This document shows positions 1 through 6,430 of a DNA stretch of 8,496 nt, piece after piece; positions within the stretch are counted from its first letter, which is position 1; every line of letters begins with the position of its first letter. This stretch comes from Chloroflexota bacterium. Its GTDB lineage: Bacteria; Chloroflexota; Dehalococcoidia; Lucifugimonadales; JADFKI01. The notes beneath the pieces are model-generated. The model had not been told where the DNA came from. It was given only the letters and a program-made list of their open reading frames with translations, and made no database searches. A program made the position numbers and the translations under genes. The DNA lies in contig JADFKI010000160.1 of the NCBI GenBank assembly GCA_022565015.1, positions 1-8,496 on the forward strand, in the 5' to 3' direction.

Positions 1-1
1 T

Positions 2-760
2 TTCGAGTACAGGCTGCATCCGGTCGGGCCCATGGTGCTCGGAGGTCTTATGCTCCACCCGTTCGACAAGGCTAAGGAAGTCCTTCAGTTCTATCGCGAG
101 TTCTCATCCAATCTGCCCGACGAGGCCGACGCGTACGCAGGAATGCTTACGTCTCCGGAGGGACAGCCCGTCGTAGCATTGATCCTGGGCTATAACGGCC
201 CGATAGAAGAAGGCGAAAAGGTGCTGGCGCCCGCCCGGGAGTTTGGCGAGCCTCTGGCGGATCTCGTTCAGCCGATGCCATATATGACGCGACAGAGCAT
301 GTTGGACGACCCGATGGCGATACACGGCATTCAGCGGTACTGGAAGTCCGGTTTCACAAAGACGCTCGACGACGAGCTTCTGGACGTGCTCATAGGGGCA
401 GCGTCCTCGTTCAGCTCGCCCATGACGCAGATCCTTTTCTTCAACATACACGGAGCGGCGACGCGTGTTCCGCTCGGCGACACCGCCTTTGGATCGAGAG
501 AGAGCAAGTGGGACTTTAATATCATCACGCAGTGGACCGATGCTGCGGAGTCCGATCGCCACATCGCGTGGACACGCAGTCACTGGAGCCAGATCGAGGA
601 GATCACCGACGGCAGCGCGTACATTAACCATATCGCGGGTGACGACAAGGCAGACCGCGTTCCGATATCGTACGGCGAGAACTACAGCCGTCTCGTGTCC
701 CTGAAACAGAAGTATGATCCACAGAACCTGTTCCGACTCAATCCCAACATAAAGCCATAA
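2..760 (+). CDS. FAD-linked oxidase, berberine-bridge (BBE) type, 5'-truncated
   Basis: This is the C-terminal 252 residues of an oxidoreductase of the FAD_binding_4/BBE class. These flavoproteins oxidise alcohols, amines or sugars using a covalently or tightly bound FAD. The frame is open to the window edge and reads FEYRLHPVGP before the first ATG at 32, so that ATG is internal and the true start lies upstream. The last ~30 residues carry the BBE signature: YGENYSRL, then KQKYDPQNLFRLNPNI, which normally packs against the FAD domain and substrate pocket. The N-terminal FAD-binding half, with the expected PP-loop and any flavin-linking His/Cys, is outside the window, so cofactor attachment cannot be judged. 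No substrate can be assigned. The stop is TAA at 758-760. The family call is firm; the specific function is unknown. Confidence 0.85.
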   Translation, partial: FEYRLHPVGPMVLGGLMLHPFDKAKEVLQFYREFSSNLPDEADAYAGMLTSPEGQPVVALILGYNGPIEEGEKVLAPAREFGEPLADLVQPMPYMTRQSMLDDPMAIHGIQRYWKSGFTKTLDDELLDVLIGAASSFSSPMTQILFFNIHGAATRVPLGDTAFGSRESKWDFNIITQWTDAAESDRHIAWTRSHWSQIEEITDGSAYINHIAGDDKADRVPISYGENYSRLVSLKQKYDPQNLFRLNPNIKP

Positions 761-805
761 GAGCTGCTCACGGAGATGAAGCATCTTCTTTCGTTCACGA
801 CATGG

Positions 806-824
806 GGTGGGTCTGAGGCCCGCC
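806..824 (+). other. GC-rich hairpin downstream of the FAD oxidase gene
   Basis: GGTGGGTC (806-813) pairs with GGCCCGCC (817-824), giving eight base pairs including two G-T pairs around a TGA loop. It starts 45 bases after the oxidase stop. No T-run follows, so it is a poor intrinsic terminator. It could slow the polymerase or protect the 3' end of the oxidase transcript. Confidence 0.3.
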
Positions 825-891
825 TAGCTGTGAGCTCTTGAAAAGATTATTGGGCAAAGCATCTGAATTGATATAGACGACTTGTACGAAG

Positions 892-914
892 ATGGGGCCG
901 CAAAACGGCCCCAT
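892..914 (+). terminator. Perfect 9-bp hairpin, possible terminator without a T-tract
   Basis: ATGGGGCCG (892-900) and CGGCCCCAT (906-914) form a perfect nine-pair stem with a CAAAA loop, in the gap between the oxidase and cupin genes. The following bases are ATATGTGTCG rather than a run of T, so classic Rho-independent termination would be weak. Position and stability suggest the end of the oxidase transcript, or a processing or attenuation element ahead of the cupin. The bases just before it, 880-891, recur before the cupin terminator. Confidence 0.4.
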
Positions 915-995
915 ATATGTGTCGCTAGAAATAATTGAGGGAGGTGCAAAACAAAGGTAGCATGGGCCTGGACTGTCGTTATGTACAATGCTCGC

Positions 996-1024
996 TTGAA
1001 GTGTTAATATTGCGCCGCTACCAT
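996..1024 (+). promoter_or_regulatory. Weak candidate sigma-70-type promoter for the cupin gene
   Basis: TTGAAG (996-1001) and TACCAT (1019-1024) are separated by 17 bases, and each matches four of six positions of the bacterial -35/-10 consensus. The predicted transcript would start near 1031, just before the ribosome site at 1037. It was chosen by eye from an AT-richer stretch, so chance is a real alternative. Confidence 0.22.
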
Positions 1025-1036
1025 AGTTTAAAGTAG

Positions 1037-1044
1037 AAAGGAGG
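1037..1044 (+). promoter_or_regulatory. Ribosome binding site of the cupin gene
   Basis: AAAGGAGG is a near-perfect Shine-Dalgarno sequence seven bases before the ATG at 1052. It fixes that start and predicts strong translation. Confidence 0.8.
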
Positions 1045-1051
1045 CTTTCTG

Positions 1052-1348
1052 ATGGCTGGAGACCCTGTTAACGTTGCACCCCACGTCTATAAGACTGTAC
1101 TCGAGAACGATCGAGTTCGTGTGTTAGAGGCCGGTGGCAGCCCGGGCCTGATTACCGGCATGCATTCACATCCGAACCAGGTTGCCATTGCTCTCGCCGA
1201 CACTAAAATGAAATTCACATTTCCTAATGGTGAGAGCGCGGAAGCCGAGCTAAAAGCAGGTGAGGTGATGTATCTGGAGCCTGTGGAGCACACGGTAGAG
1301 CTTCTGGGATCAGAGGAGGGCCGTCTGATACTCGTTGAGCTGAAATAG
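1052..1348 (+). CDS. Small single-domain cupin protein
   Basis: This 98-residue protein is one cupin barrel with almost nothing added. Motif 1 is seen as GMHSHPNQ (residues 36-43), giving metal-ligand histidines H38 and H40. Motif 2 is GEVMYLEPVEH (70-80), giving H80. The Glu ligand usual in motif 1 is absent; Q43 or a neighbour sits near that place, which is seen in several small cupins and leaves metal and reaction open. No signal peptide or membrane segment is visible, so it should be cytosolic. The start is set by a strong AAAGGAGG seven bases upstream, and an intrinsic terminator follows the stop by about 45 bases, so it looks like a single-gene transcript. Possible roles are small-molecule binding, dioxygenation or isomerisation; none can be chosen from sequence. 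Base composition is lower in GC than the genes to the right. Confidence 0.8.
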   Translation: MAGDPVNVAPHVYKTVLENDRVRVLEAGGSPGLITGMHSHPNQVAIALADTKMKFTFPNGESAEAELKAGEVMYLEPVEHTVELLGSEEGRLILVELK

Positions 1349-1394
1349 CTAAGTATTAATAATCGGAATTGTTGGGTCTTTTTTATACTTGTAC

Positions 1395-1426
1395 GAAGGG
1401 GTTTCATTTGAAGCCCCTTCTTTCTT
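1395..1426 (+). terminator. Rho-independent terminator after the cupin gene
   Basis: GAAGGGGTTTC (1395-1405) pairs with GAAGCCCCTTC (1410-1420): eleven pairs with one G-T pair and a four-base loop. It is followed by TTTCTT (1421-1426). Strong stem plus T-rich tail fits intrinsic termination on the plus strand. On the minus strand no T-run follows the stem, so it would not stop transcription arriving from the gene at 1460-1747. Confidence 0.75.
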
Positions 1427-1459
1427 GATGAGAGTTTTGCACTTCCCTCATAATTGGCC

Positions 1460-1747
1460 CTACATTGACATTGCTTCGTAAACCCTTATGCCCGTAATTA
1501 TCGGACAGGTCTTAGCGATTTTTTCTGCCTCATCCATGTCCTCTGCGTTAATTACCAAATAACCGGTTATCGATTCCAATCCTAGCGGCAACTCTTTGGT
1601 TCCCTCACGAGTAATTTCTATTCCGGAAGTAAAACCGCCACTATCGACCGTCTTATCTGCAATTGATCCAAACCACTTTCCCCAGGCCTCCATGATTTCC
1701 GGGGTAGGCGTTACAAATCCAACGGATAGAAGTAAAAATTTCTTCAT
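1460..1747 (-). CDS. YCII/DGPF-domain small protein
   Basis: This 95-residue protein looks like a YCII-related (DGPF-type) protein. These are small dimeric alpha-beta barrel proteins, some thought to bind or act on small molecules and often encoded near ECF sigma factors. Supporting features are an N-terminal strand (MKKFLLLSVGF), a helix with PEIMEAWGKWFGSI, a GG turn after it, a central ITGYLVINAEDMDEA strand-helix unit, and a C-terminal IRVYEAMSM strand. The start ATG (1747-1745) has GAGGAG four bases upstream. It lacks a signal peptide. GC content is about 43% over 1501-1560, well below the operon to the right, which could mean a different history. No ECF sigma factor or other partner is adjacent; it runs convergent to the cupin. 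Function unknown. Confidence 0.75.
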   Translation of the reverse strand: MKKFLLLSVGFVTPTPEIMEAWGKWFGSIADKTVDSGGFTSGIEITREGTKELPLGLESITGYLVINAEDMDEAEKIAKTCPIITGIRVYEAMSM

Positions 1748-1751
1748 TTTT

Positions 1752-1757
1752 CTCCTC
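1752..1757 (-). promoter_or_regulatory. Ribosome binding site of the YCII-like gene
   Basis: Read on the minus strand this is GAGGAG, followed by AAAA and then the ATG at 1747-1745. Spacing is short but workable, and it supports this start. Confidence 0.55.
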
Positions 1758-1807
1758 GATTATGGTCTATTATTCGCCTAAATTTTAAGCAAAGTATTCC
1801 AAATAAG

Positions 1808-1918
1808 GATTATCGGGTCCGCTTTGGCGATTACTTTTATGCGGCTGTGAATCACCGGAGGGAGAGACTTCTCGTTGAAGCCAGTCGAATTATAGAGCAA
1901 GGCCCTAGACTTGAATAG
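1808..1918 (+). pseudogene. Possible remnant of a class III nucleotide cyclase-like domain
   Basis: The plus-strand frame ending at TAG 1916-1918 reads 36 protein-like residues. These include RVRFGDYFYAAVNHRRERLL, which resembles the GDYFG-x-x-VN-x-AARLL segment of class III adenylate/guanylate cyclase domains found in bacterial regulators. The frame is open only back to a stop at 1733-1735 and has no ATG. The next cyclase motif (HGGQ-V-LLS) is not recognisable. After the stop, the next frame from 1918 reads VKDLQPVSLGSS, loosely like a later segment of the same domain. A frameshifted, decayed gene would explain this, but the match is short and made by eye, and the opposite strand gives a competing reading. 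Confidence 0.2.
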
Positions 1919-2296
1919 TGAAAGACCTCCAGCCTGTGTCTCTTGGCAGTAGCTTCAAAAACACTGTCTAAATCCTGTGGATTGTTGGTCCCGAACGTGA
2001 TGGTTGAATTTTACGCAAATCGTCGCGAGACAAATCAATCTATCCGACTTGGGCCTGCTCGACGACGGCGGCGGACAGGCTTTCGGCTTCATCTCCAACG
2101 CCCTGCCGCGAATCCCGGTCGGGCGTCAAGCTCCGTCACGGATACTGACTCGTAATAGTACGTGCCTTAGTCCAGTTGCAGCAAACTGCGGTGTCAAGTA
2201 CGATTTGACAGGAAGCCGTCCGAAACGGCGGCGAAAAAGCGGAACGGACTGAGTCTTACAGCGTTTAAGAATTAGCTGAGATTCAACGGATGATAT

Positions 2297-4813
2297 ATGA
2301 CGTCAGCTGAAACAAGATCGATACTTGACCCGAAAGAGTTCCTGGGCTTTGAGGTCGGTCAGGACCGCAAGCTCGCTGGATGGCCGCAGGTGCTCGAGTA
2401 TTTTAAGATGCTGGACGGCGCTTCGGACCGCCTGCAGTCGCGGGTGATCGGCGAGTCGACGGAAGGCAATCCCTTTCTCATGGTCACGGTATCCTCGCCG
2501 GAAAACATGGCGAGACTGGAGCAGTACCGACACATTCAAGACCGCCTTGCCGACCCCCGCACGATATCGAGCGACGCTGAAGCCGAGAGGCTGATCGCGG
2601 ACGGAAAGGCCATAGTCGCGATCTCGTGCAGCATTCACGCGACGGAGGTCGGCGCCACGCAGATGTCTCTTCTGCTGGGCCACCACCTCGCCACCAGCGA
2701 CGACGAGCGGGTCAAGCGCATCCTGGACAACGTCATCGTGCTCTTGCTCCCCTCGCTCAATCCCGACGGCCTGATAAGCGTCAAGGAGTGGTATGACGCG
2801 AGCATCGGCACCAGCTACGAAGGCGCGATGCCCCCGTTTCTCTACCAGAAGTACACCGGCCACGACAACAACCGCGACTGGTTCATGTTCACGCAGGCCG
2901 AGACGAGACTCGTAGTCGAGCACTGCCTCAACGCCTGGCACCCGCAGATTCTCTACGACCTGCATCAGACCCGATCCACCGGCATGCGAATGATATTGCC
3001 GCCCTTCGTCGACCCGGTCGGACCCAACGTAGACCCGATACTACAGGGCGAGCTCTCGATGCTGGGGTCCGCCGTAGCCTCGGAGCTAACGGCTGAGGGC
3101 AAGGCGGGAGTCGCCGTCAACGTCGTCTACGATGCCTACAGCCCCAGCCGGACATACTCGCACTACCACGGAGGCATCCGGCTGCTGTCCGAGGTGGCGG
3201 GAGTCCGAATCGCGACGCCCGTCGAGGTGCACCCCGGTCAGATGAAACCGTCCAGAGGCGAGTACCCGGCACAGAAGTCCTGGAACCACCCACTGCCCTG
3301 GAAGGGCGGCCGCTGGAGCCTGCGAGACATCGTGGAGTACGATTTCTCGGCGGTAATGGCCTGTCTGGATAACGGCGCGCGCTATAGAGACCAGTGGCTG
3401 CGCAACTTCTACAGGGTGGGGAAGAGGGCGACCGGCGTCCTCGAGAACCCCTCGGGTTTTCTCATTCCGCAGGTCCAGCGCGACCCCGTGGCGTCGCACG
3501 AGCTCATGTCCGTGCTCCGGACGGCGCAGGTGGAAATCCACCAGGCCACGGAGGTCTTCGAGGCGGACGGGCAGACGTATCCTCCGGGCACGATGGCGGT
3601 GCTGACGATGCAGCCCTACGGCTCATTTGCCAAGACCTTGCTCGAGGCCCAGAAGTACCCGGACCTGCGCACTCACTCCGACGGCCCGCCCAAGACGCCT
3701 TACGACGTAACGACTCACAACCTTCCGCTTCAGATGGGCGTGAACGCGATCGAGGTCAAGGCGCCTTTCAAGGCCGAGCTAAAGCGAGTGAGCAGGCTTG
3801 AACCTCCTGCGGGCGCGATCAACGCGGCGATGGGAGAATCTGCAGCCGCGTACCTGTTACGTCCCGAGTCGAACGCCTGCGCCCGCGCCGTGAACAGACT
3901 GCTTTCCCTCGGTGCAAAAGTAAGATGGGCCCGCGAGCCTATTCGGGTCGGCAACCAGCACTACCCTCAGGGGACATTTGTCGTTGATGCTGCATCCGGT
4001 GTGTCTGATGCCATCGGAAATATAGCAAGCGAGACCATGCAAAGATTCGATGCCGTTTCAGACGCGCCCGAATTCCCAGGCTATGACCTTATACAGCCCC
4101 GCGTCGGACTGTACAAGAGCTACGTTCCGTCCCCGGAAGAGGGCTGGACTCGCTTTGTCCTCGAGCAGTACGAGTTCGAATACACCTCTCTCGGGAACCA
4201 TGACATACAGGATGGTTCGCTTCAAGAAAAGTTCGATGCCATAGTGCTGCCTCACCAGTGGACGAGGCAGATCCACCATGGCCACAGCTCGGCGAGCTAT
4301 CACCCCGACTACTCCGGAGGCATCGGAGACCGTGGGGCGGAAAGGCTGAGGGAGTTCGTAGAGAAGGGGGGAACGCTGATCGCCTGGGATGGCGCGGCCC
4401 GGTGGGCGATCCAGCACCTGGAGCTTCCGGTAAAGAACTGCCTGTCCGGCCTGCCGCACGCGGAGTTTTACGCGCCCGGTAGTCTGCTCAGCGTTTTCCT
4501 GGACTCGAAGCATCCCATCGCCTACGGCATGCCCGACCCGGCTGCGGTGATGTTCGTGAACGGACCGGCCTTCGAGACAAAGGAGGGGCGCGTCATCGGA
4601 AAGTTCCCCCTCCGCAGTCCACTGCTGAGCGGCCTGCTGATAGGGCCTCAACATCTGTACGGAAAGGCGGCGATCGTTACGGTGCCCCTGGGCAAGGGCG
4701 AGGTAGTCCTGATCGGCTTCCGTCCGAATTTCCGCGCCCAGGCCAGGGGGACCTACAAGATACTCTTTAACTCGCTGTATTACGGGGCCGCCAGGCGGTC
4801 GGCGGACGAATAG
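2297..4813 (+). CDS. M14-family zinc peptidase with C-terminal amidotransferase-like domain
   Basis: This 838-residue protein is a zinc metallopeptidase related to M14 carboxypeptidases. The zinc site is visible: HATE (H114, E117) and the third ligand H223 in YDLHQTR. A substrate-carboxylate-type Asn-Arg pair sits in NNRDW (N192, R193), SLNPDG lies at 153-158, and the likely catalytic base is E299 in LLSEVAG. The peptidase domain covers about residues 25-350. Residues ~370-590 form a linker region of unknown fold, and ~595-838 resemble the class I glutamine amidotransferase-like fold, including LREFVEKGGTLIAWDG, often found at the end of large M14 proteins. No Cys-His-Glu triad is evident there, so it is probably structural. 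Family members are often secreted, but this one has no signal peptide, and an in-frame stop at 2291-2293 rules out a longer N-terminus. The ribosome site is weak (ACGGA, 2286-2290). It is first in a probable operon with the amidohydrolase. Peptide substrate is unknown. Confidence 0.85.
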   Translation: MTSAETRSILDPKEFLGFEVGQDRKLAGWPQVLEYFKMLDGASDRLQSRVIGESTEGNPFLMVTVSSPENMARLEQYRHIQDRLADPRTISSDAEAERLIADGKAIVAISCSIHATEVGATQMSLLLGHHLATSDDERVKRILDNVIVLLLPSLNPDGLISVKEWYDASIGTSYEGAMPPFLYQKYTGHDNNRDWFMFTQAETRLVVEHCLNAWHPQILYDLHQTRSTGMRMILPPFVDPVGPNVDPILQGELSMLGSAVASELTAEGKAGVAVNVVYDAYSPSRTYSHYHGGIRLLSEVAGVRIATPVEVHPGQMKPSRGEYPAQKSWNHPLPWKGGRWSLRDIVEYDFSAVMACLDNGARYRDQWLRNFYRVGKRATGVLENPSGFLIPQVQRDPVASHELMSVLRTAQVEIHQATEVFEADGQTYPPGTMAVLTMQPYGSFAKTLLEAQKYPDLRTHSDGPPKTPYDVTTHNLPLQMGVNAIEVKAPFKAELKRVSRLEPPAGAINAAMGESAAAYLLRPESNACARAVNRLLSLGAKVRWAREPIRVGNQHYPQGTFVVDAASGVSDAIGNIASETMQRFDAVSDAPEFPGYDLIQPRVGLYKSYVPSPEEGWTRFVLEQYEFEYTSLGNHDIQDGSLQEKFDAIVLPHQWTRQIHHGHSSASYHPDYSGGIGDRGAERLREFVEKGGTLIAWDGAARWAIQHLELPVKNCLSGLPHAEFYAPGSLLSVFLDSKHPIAYGMPDPAAVMFVNGPAFETKEGRVIGKFPLRSPLLSGLLIGPQHLYGKAAIVTVPLGKGEVVLIGFRPNFRAQARGTYKILFNSLYYGAARRSADE

Positions 4814-4814
4814 A

Positions 4815-4854
4815 TTTTTTTTCTACATCTGCCAATACGATCTGATAGATGTAG
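4815..4854 (+). other. T8 run followed by an 8-bp hairpin between peptidase and amidohydrolase genes
   Basis: Immediately after the peptidase stop there are eight T (4815-4822), then CTACATCT (4823-4830) pairing perfectly with AGATGTAG (4847-4854). The T-run precedes the stem instead of following it, so this is not a normal plus-strand terminator, and on the minus strand the tail would be A8. The stem ends 13 bases before the downstream ribosome site. It could be an mRNA processing or stabilising hairpin that sets different levels of the two products. Confidence 0.4.
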
Positions 4855-4867
4855 GTTTACAAAATTC

Positions 4868-4873
4868 AGGAGG
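4868..4873 (+). promoter_or_regulatory. Ribosome binding site deciding a TTG start
   Basis: AGGAGG lies five bases before TTG at 4879. An in-frame TAG at 4852-4854 leaves TTG as the only usual start codon between that stop and the conserved N-terminal strand, so this site settles the start. Confidence 0.8.
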
Positions 4874-4878
4874 GCGCT

Positions 4879-6414
4879 TTGGCTTCAACGATAGTACGCG
4901 GCAGATACGTCGTCACGGGCGTCATCGATGAGAACACCAGCAACATAATCGAGAATGGCGCGGTGTTCCAGCGGGACGGCGAGATCATCGAGGTCGGTCC
5001 CTACGAGGAAATAAGGTCCAGGCACCAGCCCGACGAAGAGATAGGCTCCTCCGATTTCGCCGTGATACCCGGACTGGTGAACGCCCATCATCATGTCGGT
5101 CTCACGCCGTTTCAGCTCGGCACGCTGGACATGCCGCTGGAGACATGGATCATCGCACGCTGGGCGCTGCGCGACGTCGACCCCTACCTGGACACCCTGT
5201 ACTGCGCCATGCAGATGATTGAGTCGGGCATAACCACGGTCATGCACAACCACATGATGGCCCGGCTGCCGTCGGACGCGGGCCTGTACGAGTCGGGCGC
5301 ACGCATCATCGAGGCCTACGAGGACTCCGGGATGCGCGTCGCATTCTCGCTTTCGCACCGGGACCAGAACCACCTCGTGTACGAAGACGACGAGCGTTTT
5401 CTGGCTACGCTTCCGGCGACGCTCGCCCAGGGGATAAGAGACTATCTGGGCGGCAGGCCTATCTCCCTGGAGGACCACCTGTCCGTGACCGCCGAGCTTA
5501 TCGACAAGAAGCAGTCGGACCGCACCCGCGTCTTCATCAGCCCGCACAACGTCCACTGGTGCTCCGACGAGATGCTCCGGGCCATCAAGGAGTTCGCCAC
5601 ACGGCACTCCACGGGAATCCACATACATCTGCAGGAGACGGTCTACCAGAAGATGTACGGCGCGCGAAACTGGGGCAAGACGCCGCTGGCCCATCTCGCG
5701 GACCTCGGCTTTCTCGGCCCCGAGGTCTCCTGCGCTCACGGCGTATGGCTCACCGAGGCCGACATAGATATCCTGGCCGAGACCGGCACGGCCATATGCT
5801 CCAATCCAAGCTCGAATCTGAGGCTGAAGAGCGGCGTGGCGCCCCTCAATGTGCTGTTGGAGAAGGGCGTAACGGTCGCGATCGGCATCGACGAGGCCGG
5901 ACTGAACGACGACAACGACATCCTGCAGGAGATGCGGGTCGCGCAGAAGATACATCGCGTTCCCGGAGTCGCCAGCCCCGCGCTCACTTCACACCAGATT
6001 CTGGACCTCACGACGGTCAACGGCGCGAAGGTCACGTTGTTCGAAGAGCAGATCGGCAGGCTCGAGCCCGGTAAGCGAGCGGACATGGTGCTAGTCAGGC
6101 TTGACCGAATCGAGGAGCCATACCTCGACCCAGATACCGACATAGTGGACGCTCTGGTCTATAGGGGCAAGGGGATAGACGTCGACACGGTCATCGTCGA
6201 CGGCGACGTACTGCTGCGGGGAGGACGCTTCCAGAAGCTGGACAAGGCGGAGATCATCGGCAGGTTCAAGGAGACGCTGGCCCGGCCGCTGAGTCCCGCG
6301 GAGAGACGAAGGGGCGACCTGAGCCGCGAGCTACTGCCCCACATTCAACGCTGGTTCGAGGGCTGGGAGCTGGACAGGGGAACGCCACATTATTTTTACA
6401 ACGAGAGGGCCTAG
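4879..6414 (+). CDS. TRZ/ATZ-type metal-dependent amidohydrolase
   Basis: This 511-residue protein belongs to the amidohydrolase superfamily, in the COG0402-like group with atrazine chlorohydrolase, guanine deaminase and SsnA. These enzymes use one metal-bound water to remove amino, chloro or similar groups from heterocycles, or to hydrolyse amides. Visible metal-site motifs: NAHHH (H70 and H72 as the HxH), HIHLQE (H250, with E253), CAHGVWL (H287) and AIGIDEAG (D338). Also typical are NPSSNLRLKSG (309-319), NDDND after the Asp, and the C-terminal GRLEPGKRADMVLV segment of the small beta-sandwich domain. No signal peptide, so cytosolic. It starts at TTG with a strong ribosome site and lies 65 bases after the peptidase gene, so the two are probably co-transcribed. 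The class is secure; substrate is not. A deaminase or an imidazolone/amide hydrolase are both possible. Confidence 0.88.
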   Translation: MASTIVRGRYVVTGVIDENTSNIIENGAVFQRDGEIIEVGPYEEIRSRHQPDEEIGSSDFAVIPGLVNAHHHVGLTPFQLGTLDMPLETWIIARWALRDVDPYLDTLYCAMQMIESGITTVMHNHMMARLPSDAGLYESGARIIEAYEDSGMRVAFSLSHRDQNHLVYEDDERFLATLPATLAQGIRDYLGGRPISLEDHLSVTAELIDKKQSDRTRVFISPHNVHWCSDEMLRAIKEFATRHSTGIHIHLQETVYQKMYGARNWGKTPLAHLADLGFLGPEVSCAHGVWLTEADIDILAETGTAICSNPSSNLRLKSGVAPLNVLLEKGVTVAIGIDEAGLNDDNDILQEMRVAQKIHRVPGVASPALTSHQILDLTTVNGAKVTLFEEQIGRLEPGKRADMVLVRLDRIEEPYLDPDTDIVDALVYRGKGIDVDTVIVDGDVLLRGGRFQKLDKAEIIGRFKETLARPLSPAERRRGDLSRELLPHIQRWFEGWELDRGTPHYFYNERA

Positions 6415-6421
6415 AGAAGGG
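6415..6421 (+). promoter_or_regulatory. Ribosome binding site of the HicB-like gene
   Basis: AGAAGGG starts directly after the amidohydrolase stop (TAG 6412-6414) and lies nine bases before ATG 6431. The in-frame TTG at 6422 directly abuts it, too close to be served by it, so ATG 6431 is preferred. Confidence 0.55.
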
Positions 6422-6430
6422 TTGCTGCAA

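Larger units (their letters stand above)
1748..2296. other. 549-base stretch with no intact gene; probable decayed coding DNA
   Basis: No frame here holds a convincing complete gene with a ribosome site. Three short protein-like readings are present: plus strand 1808-1918, minus strand 2007-1852, and plus strand about 2004-2150. They overlap in part, so not all can be real. Base composition changes from AT-rich (1750-1830) to GC-rich (2040-2135). Weak hairpins occur at 2173-2187 and 2215-2229 but neither has a T-tail. The promoter of the peptidase operon must lie in or before this stretch; I could not pick out a convincing -35/-10 pair. Confidence 0.5.

Noticed and set aside
776..841. 21-codon frame starting at ATG 776 after GGAG
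   Set aside because: The GGAG directly abuts the ATG with no spacing, the peptide has no recognisable features, and it lies across the hairpin at 806-824.
1943..2155. 70-residue plus-strand frame overlapping the one at 2004
   Set aside because: Arg-rich composition typical of a shifted reading of GC-rich DNA, with no ribosome site and no family resemblance.
4885..5955. Long minus-strand frame (356 residues) opposite the amidohydrolase
   Set aside because: A mirror of high-GC codon bias; the plus strand carries the full set of amidohydrolase metal motifs.
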